From the NCBI GenBank assembly GCA_036504735.1, contig DASXUQ010000012.1:1-64000 (forward strand): a DNA stretch of 64,000 nucleotides, read 5' to 3'. Source of the DNA: a bacterium (GTDB lineage Bacteria > Electryoneota > RPQS01). Position 1 is the stretch's first letter. Every line of letters begins with the position of its first letter. The position numbers were made by a program, and so were the translations under genes. The notes below the pieces were generated by a model. The model was not told where the DNA came from. It searched no databases and saw nothing but the letters and a program-made list of their open reading frames with translations. Shown here piece by piece: positions 25,773 through 34,304 of the stretch.

Positions 25773-27347
25773 TCAGGAGCCTTGCATGGCGGAGAGAGCA
25801 GCGCGGAGGGACGATTCGGAATCAATCAGGAAATTGGCGCGGGTGACAACGGATTCGCCTTCGGCGAGGCCGGCACGGACTTCCACCAAATCGCCGCTGC
25901 GCGCGCCGAGCTTGACTTCACGCGGTTGGAACCTGCCGTCTCCGGTGGAGACAAACACCATGCTGCGGCTGCCGGAGGGGATCACCGCATCGGCAGGGAT
26001 GGTCAGGGCGCGATGGTTCTCCCCTTGCAAGGTGACCTGGCCGAAGAGATCCGGCTTCAGGTCTCCCTTGGGATTGGGAACATTGATGCGCACCTTGAGC
26101 GTGCGGCTGTCCGGGTTCAGCACCGGGTCAATGAAGGCCACTTTGCCGGTGTAGTCACGATCCTGAGTCTTCAGTGTGGCGCTCATGCCGACTTTGACAC
26201 GATCAAGATCGGACTGATAGGCATCGGCCAGCACCCAGACGGAACTCAGGTCGGTGATTTCATAGGGCGTGGCGCCCGGCATCAGCGATGCGCCTTCCAC
26301 CACGTCCTTGGCGGTGACGACACCACTGACAGGAGAATGGAAAGTGACGGTTTTGGAGGCTTCGCGGCTGTCTTCGAGGTGCTTCAATTCTTCATCCGGC
26401 ACGTCCCAGAGCGTCAGCTTTTGACGCACGGCGTTTACGAGAGCCGCGCCGTCTTCTTTTGCTCCACCGCGCGCAATGAGGGCCGCGCTGGATTTTAAGG
26501 CCAGCAGATATTCCTGCTCCGCACCGTAGATTTCCGGGCTGTAGAAGCTGAAAAGAGGCTCGCCGCGATGCACCGGCTTGCCGACGAAGTCCACAAAAAC
26601 ACGCTCGACATAGCCGGAGACTTTGACATTGATGCGGGCAACGCGGGTGGGATCGGCCTGCACCTGTCCGACGGTGCTCCAGCCGCCGCGGATGTCGCTC
26701 TGTACCGCCGGAGCGGTTTTGAGACCGATAAGCTGCTGGCGGGCGGGGTCAATGGATACTTCGGCGCGGTCCGAAATGGTGTTGCCGTCCGTATTCAGTT
26801 CATCTTCATAGACGGCTATGTAGTCCATGCCCATGTCATCCTTGCGGGGCACGGGCGAGGTGATTTTGGGATCCATCGGCGAGCGGTAGTAGGCTACCTT
26901 GCGCGCGACGGCCTGGTTGACCTTGATGGTCTTGGTGGTTTTTTCCAGATTCATGCCGCAGATGGGGCATTTGCCGGGATGGTCCTCCACCACTTGCGGG
27001 TCCATGGGACAGGTGTAGACGGTTTTGGTCTGCGTCACGGTTGTAGAATCCGGAACGGCAGGCTTGGCAGCGGGCGGCGGCGGCGCCATGCCGGGAGCGG
27101 CCTGCGCGGGATTTTGTCCGTTTTTCATGGGCACGAGCTTCATGCCGCAGATGGGACAGTCGCCGGGGTGGTCCTGCACAATGCTGGGATGCATGGGGCA
27201 GACGTACATCTCCTTGGATGCAGAGGCGCTTGTGCTGCTACCCGTGCCCTTATGACCCAAGACACTGTATAGATTGAAAGCCACGCTGAGGACCAGCAGC
27301 AGAAGTAGCGGGACAATCCAGCGCGAGCGTTTGGTGAGTTCACTCAT
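25773..27347 (-). CDS. cusB: CusB-type RND periplasmic adaptor with three N-terminal metal-binding modules
   Basis: 524 residues. One N-terminal membrane anchor (about 8-30), then metal-binding modules: YVCPMHPSIVQDHPGDCPIC-GM (48-69), YTCPMDPQVVEDHPGKCPIC-GM (111-132), and a third that has lost its cysteines (YYRSPMDPKI ... DDMGMDYIAVYEDE, 153-182). The adaptor core follows: a lipoyl half near WSTVGQVQADPTRVARINVK, an alpha-hairpin, FHSPVSGVVTAKDVVEGASL, a beta-barrel and the membrane-proximal domain. It links the CusA-like pump to the TolC-like channel and probably hands over metal. It follows the TolC-like gene by 13 bp. Three tandem modules is more than the usual one or two. Confidence 0.93.
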   Translation of the reverse strand: MSELTKRSRWIVPLLLLLVLSVAFNLYSVLGHKGTGSSTSASASKEMYVCPMHPSIVQDHPGDCPICGMKLVPMKNGQNPAQAAPGMAPPPPAAKPAVPDSTTVTQTKTVYTCPMDPQVVEDHPGKCPICGMNLEKTTKTIKVNQAVARKVAYYRSPMDPKITSPVPRKDDMGMDYIAVYEDELNTDGNTISDRAEVSIDPARQQLIGLKTAPAVQSDIRGGWSTVGQVQADPTRVARINVKVSGYVERVFVDFVGKPVHRGEPLFSFYSPEIYGAEQEYLLALKSSAALIARGGAKEDGAALVNAVRQKLTLWDVPDEELKHLEDSREASKTVTFHSPVSGVVTAKDVVEGASLMPGATPYEITDLSSVWVLADAYQSDLDRVKVGMSATLKTQDRDYTGKVAFIDPVLNPDSRTLKVRINVPNPKGDLKPDLFGQVTLQGENHRALTIPADAVIPSGSRSMVFVSTGDGRFQPREVKLGARSGDLVEVRAGLAEGESVVTRANFLIDSESSLRAALSAMQGS

Positions 27348-27360
27348 AGTCTATTTCTTC

Positions 27361-28662
27361 CTATAGTCCTTTACCCAGCGCGGCCTGCCACTGGCGGTAG
27401 ACGGCCCAGCCGTCCGCCTTGTGCATGATCACATCCATCTCGGCCATGACCACTTTCATGCGGGCTTCGGACAGGCTTACAAACGGCGCTTTGCCCGCGC
27501 GGTAATCGATCAATACGGCGCGCCACGTGTCTTCGGTCTGCGGCAGAATTTTGCCCTGCTCGATGCGGCAGCAATCCACCGACTGTTTCCAGCGGGCGTA
27601 GAGGTCGCGCAGTTCCTGCTCTTTCGTGAGGCGGGCCTTGGCAAGTTCCGCCTCGCGGCTGCTTTGCATCGCCGACAGTTCCCGGACTTTTGCGCGCTGA
27701 TTGCCCTTGTAGAACAGCGGCAGCGGCGCGGCCAGTTCCAGCGAGATCATCGGGTCCTGCTTGATTTTGGAATTTGTTGTGATGCCGGTCATTTCACTGG
27801 TGCTCATAGTGCGCAGATAGCCGCGCAGGCCGTAGCTCAAGCCCAAGGTGACATCCGGCCAGTAGTCGAGCCGGGCGCGGCGCACGTCGGCCCGCGCAGC
27901 GCCGCTTTCGAGGGCCAGACGTTTCAGCGCAGGCGTGTTGTCGATGGATGCTCTTTGCAGGGCGGAATCCAGCGCGATTTCCGGCGGCAGGCCTTCGGGC
28001 AAAACCGGGTTGGCCAGCGTGCTGTCCACATCGCGGCCCAGCGCATAGGCCAGCGCGGCGCGCTTGCGGCTGATGTCCGCCAGATTGTTGGTGAGTTTGA
28101 CGTTCCAGCTTTCCGCTTCCAGCCGCGAGCGCATGACTTCGCTTTGCGTGCCCATGCCGGTCGAGACCATCACGGAGGCGGCCTCCGTCATTTCGTTCGC
28201 CAGTTCCTTGCCATGTTCGAGTACCTTGCGCACGGCCAGTGTGGCGGCCAGATCATAATAGGCCATGGCGACCATCGCAGCCATTTGGAAGCGGGTTTCA
28301 TCCACCGTGGCCTCGGCGACCTTGGTGCGCAAGGTTCCGGCTTGCGCTGAAGCGCTGAGTTTGCCGGGAAACGGCACCTGCTGCATCAGGCCGATCTGCC
28401 ACATGGTGTTGGGGTCCATGTGGGTGTCGAAGGACTGCGGCACATTCATCAGGCCGAAGCGCAGTTCGGGATTCATCCAGGCCGAGTTCATCCGCGTGCG
28501 GTTTTCTTCGGCGGCAATCATGGCCCGCATGCTCTGAATGTCGGGGTGATTCTGCCAGCTCTCCTGAACATAAGCGGCCAGAGTGCTGTCGGGAGCGGCG
28601 GTTTGGGCAAAGGCGGCAACGGCGCAGAGGGCGAGGGCCGGAAGTACGAGTTTGAGTTTCAT
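27361..28662 (-). CDS. TolC family outer-membrane efflux protein (CusC-like)
   Basis: 433 residues with a signal peptide (LVLPALALCAVAAFAQT). The two repeated coiled-coil halves of outer-membrane efflux proteins are visible: NPELRFGLMNVPQSF ... QIGLMQQVPFPGKLSA in the first, and PDVTLGLSYGLRG ... LELAAPLPLFYKGNQRAKV in the second, with heptad-rich helices between. It forms the outer-membrane channel of the tripartite metal pump encoded downstream. It is the first gene of the operon cusC-cusB-cusA-queC. Its promoter region contains regularly spaced GTGAAAGG repeats. No strong Shine-Dalgarno is seen before the ATG. Confidence 0.92.
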   Translation of the reverse strand: MKLKLVLPALALCAVAAFAQTAAPDSTLAAYVQESWQNHPDIQSMRAMIAAEENRTRMNSAWMNPELRFGLMNVPQSFDTHMDPNTMWQIGLMQQVPFPGKLSASAQAGTLRTKVAEATVDETRFQMAAMVAMAYYDLAATLAVRKVLEHGKELANEMTEAASVMVSTGMGTQSEVMRSRLEAESWNVKLTNNLADISRKRAALAYALGRDVDSTLANPVLPEGLPPEIALDSALQRASIDNTPALKRLALESGAARADVRRARLDYWPDVTLGLSYGLRGYLRTMSTSEMTGITTNSKIKQDPMISLELAAPLPLFYKGNQRAKVRELSAMQSSREAELAKARLTKEQELRDLYARWKQSVDCCRIEQGKILPQTEDTWRAVLIDYRAGKAPFVSLSEARMKVVMAEMDVIMHKADGWAVYRQWQAALGKGL

Positions 28663-28751
28663 GATAATAGAAGCTTAGTCAAAAGCCGTGCCAAAGGGTA
28701 CGGACGCCGAAGACCTGCGATTCTTTTCTTGAAGATCATGTTTTGCAAGAT

Positions 28752-28782
28752 TTTATAGTTGAGAAGATGATGAGCCTTTCAC
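28752..28782 (-). promoter_or_regulatory. Candidate activator-dependent cus promoter
   Basis: On the minus strand TATAAA (28757-28752) is a good -10. Exactly 17 bp upstream, where a -35 should be, is GTGAAAGG (28782-28775), which does not resemble TTGACA. It is about 90 bp upstream of the first gene's ATG. The combination suggests a promoter that needs an activator bound to the repeats. Confidence 0.5.
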
Positions 28783-28848
28783 GAAATTTTTGCTTCAGAG
28801 ATTCCCGGCTTGAAAGATCCTTTCACTCAGGCAATGGCAGCCTTTCAC
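28775..28848 (-). promoter_or_regulatory. Three GTGAAAGG direct repeats at 22-bp multiples
   Basis: Plus-strand CCTTTCAC occurs at 28775-28782, 28819-28826 and 28841-28848, start-to-start distances of 44 and 22 bp. This places all copies on the same face of the helix upstream of the metal-efflux operon. They are likely binding sites for a dimeric or tandem activator. The remainder of the 28663-28980 gap shows no gene. Confidence 0.5.
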
Positions 28849-28921
28849 TCCGCGCCTGCACAAAGTAGAGAAAGTTGATGTCATTTGCCAGCCTATTGTT
28901 TGCAGCGGGTGGCCCTAAACG

Positions 28922-28951
28922 CAGAAAGCCGCCCTCCTGAGCGGCTTTCTG
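28922..28951 (-). terminator. Terminator hairpin of the lipoprotein gene
   Basis: Eleven-bp perfect stem CAGAAAGCCGC / GCGGCTTTCTG with an 8-nt loop, 30 bp after the stop of the minus-strand gene at 28981. Confidence 0.65.
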
Positions 28952-28980
28952 TGAAATGGTGACGGGACGAGACCTGTGAA

Positions 28981-29607
28981 TCAGCCGGCAATCGGGGCGG
29001 TGATGATGTAGCGGCTGAAATGGTCCGGCCAAGCGTAATAGCGATGTGCAGCCAGATCCAACTGTCCCCAATACTGGGTCAAGCGGCCATTCTCTTCCTG
29101 ATAGTAGAACCGCACCTGATCCCAGCGCACTCCCGGAGGAAGCTGCACATGTGTCAGGTCGAGCCACATCCGAATACAGCCGTTGAAGCGGTAGGGATGC
29201 GGATAGAAGTCTACGATGGCGCTGCCCGGGTTGGGGGTCGAGACGGTCACAGTCTGGTCTTCCCAGAGTTGCCAGGCTCCGATTTCAACGCCATTGTTCC
29301 GGTGGTTTACGGATCCTCCCACTTGATAGCGAATGCGGCTGGCGGTTTGATCGTCCAGCAACCCCTCGCCATGATAAGCGCGCTCATCCACTTTGAGTAC
29401 TTGATATCCCGGGATGAGATTGGCAATCTGCTCATCGGTCAGCACCGGATACGGTGATGGGGCAGGCGAAGACGTCGGCTGGCCGGCAGCCGGTGCTACG
29501 GGGTTCGCCACCGGATTGTTTTCCGTGGAGCAGCCAATCACGAATAGAGCCACAACGAGGCCAAGCATGATGCACTTAATGATCAGGGCTATTTGTTTGT
29601 TCATCAC
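28981..29607 (-). CDS. Lipoprotein of unknown function
   Basis: 208 residues with a lipoprotein signal: a charged N-terminus, a hydrophobic stretch and the lipobox VIGC near residue 26. A Pro/Ala/Ser-rich linker follows (PVAPAAGQPTSSPAPSPYP). The mature domain (about 55-208) is rich in Trp, Tyr and Arg, with IVDFYPHPYRFNGCIRMWLD and a C-terminal HFSRYIITA. The last part, with FYYQEENGRL and the Trp/His pattern, resembles small exported ZU5-like or beta-sandwich domains of environmental bacteria, but I cannot name a family. It is monocistronic, divergent from the RND adaptor gene. Confidence 0.7.
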   Translation of the reverse strand: MMNKQIALIIKCIMLGLVVALFVIGCSTENNPVANPVAPAAGQPTSSPAPSPYPVLTDEQIANLIPGYQVLKVDERAYHGEGLLDDQTASRIRYQVGGSVNHRNNGVEIGAWQLWEDQTVTVSTPNPGSAIVDFYPHPYRFNGCIRMWLDLTHVQLPPGVRWDQVRFYYQEENGRLTQYWGQLDLAAHRYYAWPDHFSRYIITAPIAG

Positions 29608-29966
29608 ATTCGTCCTCAGTTAGTTTCTGATTCATACTCGGGCATAGCTGAATTCCAATCTGTGTAGGGCAATGGATATGCCAACTATAGTAAGGCGTGA
29701 GCGTTGTTTGCATGATAATAATTAATAATAATTTATGTTTCGATATCCCTGTTTGTTGGTCTTCCCGGCGTGCGGTTTTTCGTTCATTTCAGCCGATTGG
29801 TTGATTTGAACATCGTGCCGTATGAACCACGGCTTCCGGTGGATTTAGCCGCCGTCTGGACACAGGTTTCTTTGCATTTCTTCTGTAAATGGGCTAAATT
29901 GCAGGTGTTCCCGAGATTATTTCCGCGCCATGTCTTCCCCCTCTTTCCTTTCAAAACAGCATACCG
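29608..29966. other. Divergent intergenic region with an AT-rich block
   Basis: No gene. It separates the lipoprotein gene (-) from the RND adaptor gene (+). Positions 29709-29745 are almost pure A/T with repeated AATAATAATT, far below the surrounding GC content, and are likely to hold promoter elements or a bent-DNA site. I see no hexamer pair good enough to assign. Confidence 0.5.
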
Positions 29967-31121
29967 ATGAAGATACCCTCCCCTGCACCACGCGTTCTGG
30001 CTACCGGCCTAATTGGCGTTTTGCTGCTTCTATGTGCCGGTTGCACCTCTAAAGATTCGGCGCCGCCTTCGCGCAAAGGCTCTGGGATGAAATTCCCGGT
30101 GGAAGTTGCCACGGTTGCTACCCACGCCGGAGATCTTGCGGTGCATGCGGTGGGTTCGCTGGAGGCCTTCGAAACCGTGCAGGTGACCGCACGGGTGACG
30201 GGCGCGGTGCAGAAGGTCCGCTTCCGGGAAGGCGAGAACGTGCGAGCGGGAGAGCCACTGGTGGAGATCGAACCGGAACGGTTTGATCTGGCCGTCAAGT
30301 CCGCCGAAGCCGTCTATGAACGGGCCAAGGCCGGACGCCGCGAAGCCTTGGCGGGACTGGCGCGGCGGGAAGATATTCAGGGCAAGAATCCGGGGTTTGT
30401 CAGTCCGGAGGATTTGGATAATTGGCAAACCAAGGCGATGTCGGCCAGAGCAGATTCGATTGAAGCCGCCGCCGCACTGGAATTGGCCAAACTGAACAAA
30501 CGCGATGCCTATGTTCCGGCGCCGGTGTCGGGCATCATTCAAAGCCGCACTGTCCGCACAGGAGACTATATTCTGGCAGGCACCTTGATTGCCACCATGC
30601 TGCGCCGCGATCCGCTGCTGTTGCGATTTTCGGTTCCGGATCAGGAAGCCCAGCGGTTGCGCCCGGGCCTGAATGTGACGTTCAGAGTCCGTGGTGAAAC
30701 GCAAGAGTATAAAGCCAAAATCACCGCCGTGACGGAGTCGGCGGACCCGGTGACACGGATGGTGAGTGTCGTCGCGGAGGTGAATGATCCGCAAAAAGAG
30801 GAGCTTAGGCCCGGCGCATTTGCCGAAGTGACCGTGCTGCTCGGCGATTCGCAGAGTCTGCCGGTGATTCCGCAGCTTTCGATCCGCCCCAGCGAAAAAG
30901 GATTCTTAGCGTATGTTGTGCAGGACAGCGTGGCCAAAGAGCGCGTGCTGACCCTTGGATTGCAATCGTCCGACGGTTTTGTGGAAGTGACCAATGGGCT
31001 GAAGAGCGGCGAACTGGTGGTGGTGCGTGGCGCGGAGGCGCTGCGGGATGGCGCGGGGGTGCGCGTGATTTCGCCCAGTGATTCGACCGGCGGCAAGGGC
31101 AAGGCAGGGAAGAAAGCATGA
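29967..31121 (+). CDS. RND efflux periplasmic adaptor (membrane fusion protein), lipoprotein
   Basis: 384 residues with lipobox LCAGC near residue 25, so it is anchored by lipid like AcrA. The HlyD/AcrA fold is clear: first lipoyl half GSLEAFETVQVTARVTGAV with FREGENVRAGEPLVEIEP, a helical hairpin, the second lipoyl half DAYVPAPVSGIIQSRTVRTG, a beta-barrel and the membrane-proximal domain. The C-terminus is Lys/Gly-rich. It couples the pump encoded immediately downstream to an outer-membrane channel, which is not encoded here; the CusC-like channel nearby is in a separate operon. Its TGA overlaps the ATG of the pump gene (ATGA). Confidence 0.93.
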   Translation: MKIPSPAPRVLATGLIGVLLLLCAGCTSKDSAPPSRKGSGMKFPVEVATVATHAGDLAVHAVGSLEAFETVQVTARVTGAVQKVRFREGENVRAGEPLVEIEPERFDLAVKSAEAVYERAKAGRREALAGLARREDIQGKNPGFVSPEDLDNWQTKAMSARADSIEAAAALELAKLNKRDAYVPAPVSGIIQSRTVRTGDYILAGTLIATMLRRDPLLLRFSVPDQEAQRLRPGLNVTFRVRGETQEYKAKITAVTESADPVTRMVSVVAEVNDPQKEELRPGAFAEVTVLLGDSQSLPVIPQLSIRPSEKGFLAYVVQDSVAKERVLTLGLQSSDGFVEVTNGLKSGELVVVRGAEALRDGAGVRVISPSDSTGGKGKAGKKA

Positions 31122-34100
31122 ATCTGACCGAAACATGCGTTCGCAAGCCTGTGCTGGCGTGGATGCTGATGGCAGGAACGATTGTCTTCGGCCTGGTGGC
31201 ACTTTCGCGGATCGGCATCAGTCAATTTCCCGACGTGGACTTCCCGACCATCAACGTGCGCATCACGTGGGAAGGCGCCGCGCCTGAAGTCGTCGAGAAT
31301 GACGTGGTGGAAATTGTCGAAGAGGCTTTGGCGCAGGTGGAAGGCGTCAAGTCCATTACGTCCACCTCGCGGCAAGGAAGCGCTAACGTGACCATCGAAC
31401 TCGATCTGGCGCGCGACGTGGACGTGGCTCTGCAGGATGTTCAAACCAAGATTTCGCAGGCGCAGCGGCGGCTGCCGAAAGACGTCGATCCGCCGGTGGT
31501 GTCCAAGTCCAATCCGGAAGATGAACCGATCATGCGCATCGGTCTGTCCGGACCGTTCCCCAACCAGCTCTTGAGCGACATTGCGCGCTACCGGGTGAGC
31601 GAGAAGTTGCAGACGATTCCGGGCGTGGGCGAAATTTCCATGGACGGCTGGCTGGACCGCAATATCCGGATCTGGATCGATGCGGCCAAGCTGGACGCCA
31701 AGGGTCTGACCGTAGCCGACGTTGTCGGCGCATTGCAGCGCGAGCACGTAGAACTACCCGCGGGGCGGCTGGAATCTACCGGGCGGGAAGTCAGTGTGCG
31801 TGTGATGGGTGAGGCGCTGGATCTGGATGCGTTGCGCAGCATTGTGGTGCGCAATACGCCCGGCGGGCCGATCTACCTGAAAGACGCAGCCATCGTGGAA
31901 GATGGCTTTGAAGATATGCGGCGCATGACGCGTGTGGACGGGCAGAACGCCACGGGATTGTCCATCAAAAAGCAGCGCGGGGCCAACGCCGTGGCCGTAG
32001 CTCAGGCCGTGCGCAAGCAGATGACGGAGATTCAGAAGACGCTGCCCGAAGGCATGACGCTGGGCGTCAATTTCGATACCACGCAGTTTATCGAAGAGTC
32101 TGTGCGCGAGATCGAGTTGGAACTGGTGCTGTCGATTCTGCTCACGGCGCTGGTCTGCTGGCTGTTTTTGGGATCGATATCCAACGCGCTGAATGTGGTG
32201 CTGGCGATTCCCATGTCGCTCTTCGGCACGATTGCCGTGATCTATTTCCTCGGGTTTACGCTGAACACCTTTACCCTTCTGGCCTTGGCGCTTGCCGTGG
32301 GAATTGTGGTGGATGATGCGATCATGGTGCTGGAGAATATTGTGCGCCATGCGGAGATGGGCAAGGACCGGCGGCGCGCCGCCCTTGAAGGCACGAAGGA
32401 GATCACCTTCTCCGCCTTCTCCGCCACCCTGGCCGTGATTGCGATTTTTATTCCCGTGGTGTTCATGCAGGGCATCATCGGGCGGTTCTTTCTGCAGTTC
32501 GGCATTACGCTGTGCGTGGCCATTGTCCTTTCTTATATCGAGGCGGTGACGCTGGCTCCCGCGCGGTGTTCGCAGATTCTGGACATCTCCCGTGAGAAGC
32601 GCAACCGGCTGGGCCGCTGGGTGGATGATCTTTTCAACCGCTTTTCCGGCAAGTACAAGGGACTGCTGGGCAAGGGATTGCGCCGTCCGGGAACGATCCT
32701 GGCAGGTGCGGCAGTGATTTTTGCCGGCAGCATGTTTGTGCTGAAGGCGCTGCCCAGTGAATTTGTACCGTCGCAGGACCAGAGCCGGATTATTGTGCGC
32801 GTGCAGACGGCGGTCAGTTCGGACATCAACGAGACCGATCAATTGTTCCGCAAAATCGAAGCCATCATTCTGAAACAGCCGGAAGTCGTACACGCGTTTT
32901 CGATGATCGGCATGGGCGGAAGCGGCGTCAGTGGCGGCATGGTGGCGGCGACACTGGTCCCACCGGGACAGAGAAAGATGTCGCAGAGCGAATTTTCCGC
33001 CATGCTCCGCAAGAATTTGAACAGTATTCCCGGCGTGCGGGCGGTGATTGTAGACCTCTCGCAGCAGGGCTTTGCCGCCCAGCGGGGATTTCCCATTGAA
33101 TTCTCGATTCGCGGTTCCGACTGGAATACGCTGGAAGACTTGAGCGGCGATGTGACGTCCAAACTCTCGGCCAGCGGTCTTGCCGTGGACGTGGACACGG
33201 ATTACCGTATCGGTGTGCCGGAACTGCGGATTATTCCCGACCGCGCGCGGTGCGCGGATCTGGGGGTGTCGGTCGAGGACGTGGCGACGTCGGTGAACAC
33301 GCTGATCGGCGGCGAGCGCGTGGGCAAGTACAGCAGCGGCGGGCGGCGGGTGGACGTGCGGATGCGGCTGATGGCGGATCAGCGCAAGCGGCCCGAAGAT
33401 ATTTCCTTCTTGCGGGTGCGCACCCGCAGCGGCGATCTGGTGCCGTTATCCTCGCTGGTGACTTATCAGGAGCTTCCCGCTTTGCAGGGCATTACCCGCC
33501 GCGACCGCGAGCGCGCGATTTCGGTGTTTGCCAACGTGGCGCCGGGGCACTCGCAGGAGGAGGCGATTCGCTATGTGGAAGGTATGACCAAAGAGCTGCC
33601 CACAGGTTACCGGATTGTGCTGGGCGGTTCGAGCGTAGCCTTCAAAGAGTCCATGAGCAGTTTGCTGTTTGCGCTGATGCTGGGGATCATGATCGCCTAC
33701 ATGGTGCTGGCATCGCAGTTCAATTCCTTCTCCCATCCGGTGACCATTCTGACCATTCTGCCGCTCTCGGTGGTGGGTGCGGCGGCGGCGCTGTTGATTA
33801 CCGGCAAGACACTGAACATCTTCAGTATGATCGGCCTGCTGCTGTTGATGGGCATTGTCAAGAAGAACTCGATTATTCTGGTAGACTACGCCAATCAGAA
33901 CCGCGGGCTTGGACTGGATCCGCACGACGCGATGCTGAAGGCCGGGCCGACCCGCCTGCGGCCCATTTTGATGACCTCGATTGCCACGCTGATGGCCGCC
34001 ATTCCGCCCGCGCTGGGAATAGGGCCGGGAACAGAGATCCGTTCGCCGATGGCGATTGCCGTGATTGGCGGCGTGTTCGTGTCGACGACGCTCAGCCTGC

Positions 34101-34225
34101 TGGTGGTTCCGGCGTTCTATGTCAAACTCAGCGGCTGGATTGCCGCCCTGAGCCGTTCGAAGCATGAGCACCCGCGCGCGGCTTCTTCCGAGGTTATTCC
34201 TGAAGAGGCGGATGTGATTTCGTAG
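31118..34225 (+). CDS. HAE1-type RND multidrug efflux transporter
   Basis: 1,035 residues, the normal AcrB/MexB-type length. N-terminal helix MNLTETCVRKPVLAWMLM, then the porter-domain block FPDVDFPTINVRITWEGAAPE, the proton-relay helix GIVVDDAIMVLENI with the Asp pair, a second repeat (SEFVPSQDQSRIIVRVQT) and the C-terminal helices GLLLLMGIVKKNSIILVDYANQ. All parts of the family are complete. It exports hydrophobic compounds or drugs by proton antiport from the inner membrane. The natural substrate cannot be inferred. It is translationally coupled to the adaptor. The last residues are charged and cytoplasmic. Confidence 0.94.
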   Translation: MNLTETCVRKPVLAWMLMAGTIVFGLVALSRIGISQFPDVDFPTINVRITWEGAAPEVVENDVVEIVEEALAQVEGVKSITSTSRQGSANVTIELDLARDVDVALQDVQTKISQAQRRLPKDVDPPVVSKSNPEDEPIMRIGLSGPFPNQLLSDIARYRVSEKLQTIPGVGEISMDGWLDRNIRIWIDAAKLDAKGLTVADVVGALQREHVELPAGRLESTGREVSVRVMGEALDLDALRSIVVRNTPGGPIYLKDAAIVEDGFEDMRRMTRVDGQNATGLSIKKQRGANAVAVAQAVRKQMTEIQKTLPEGMTLGVNFDTTQFIEESVREIELELVLSILLTALVCWLFLGSISNALNVVLAIPMSLFGTIAVIYFLGFTLNTFTLLALALAVGIVVDDAIMVLENIVRHAEMGKDRRRAALEGTKEITFSAFSATLAVIAIFIPVVFMQGIIGRFFLQFGITLCVAIVLSYIEAVTLAPARCSQILDISREKRNRLGRWVDDLFNRFSGKYKGLLGKGLRRPGTILAGAAVIFAGSMFVLKALPSEFVPSQDQSRIIVRVQTAVSSDINETDQLFRKIEAIILKQPEVVHAFSMIGMGGSGVSGGMVAATLVPPGQRKMSQSEFSAMLRKNLNSIPGVRAVIVDLSQQGFAAQRGFPIEFSIRGSDWNTLEDLSGDVTSKLSASGLAVDVDTDYRIGVPELRIIPDRARCADLGVSVEDVATSVNTLIGGERVGKYSSGGRRVDVRMRLMADQRKRPEDISFLRVRTRSGDLVPLSSLVTYQELPALQGITRRDRERAISVFANVAPGHSQEEAIRYVEGMTKELPTGYRIVLGGSSVAFKESMSSLLFALMLGIMIAYMVLASQFNSFSHPVTILTILPLSVVGAAAALLITGKTLNIFSMIGLLLLMGIVKKNSIILVDYANQNRGLGLDPHDAMLKAGPTRLRPILMTSIATLMAAIPPALGIGPGTEIRSPMAIAVIGGVFVSTTLSLLVVPAFYVKLSGWIAALSRSKHEHPRAASSEVIPEEADVIS

Positions 34226-34250
34226 AAGCTCCTTACATCTTCTCAAAGCA

Positions 34251-34279
34251 AAGAGGCTGACCATTCCGGTCAGCCTCTT
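34251..34279. terminator. Bidirectional terminator between convergent genes
   Basis: Twelve-bp perfect stem AAGAGGCTGACC / GGTCAGCCTCTT with loop ATTCC, between the RND pump gene (+) and the catalase gene (-). Confidence 0.75.
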
Positions 34280-34304
34280 CTGTCTCATAATGTGGCGCCG
34301 TGGC

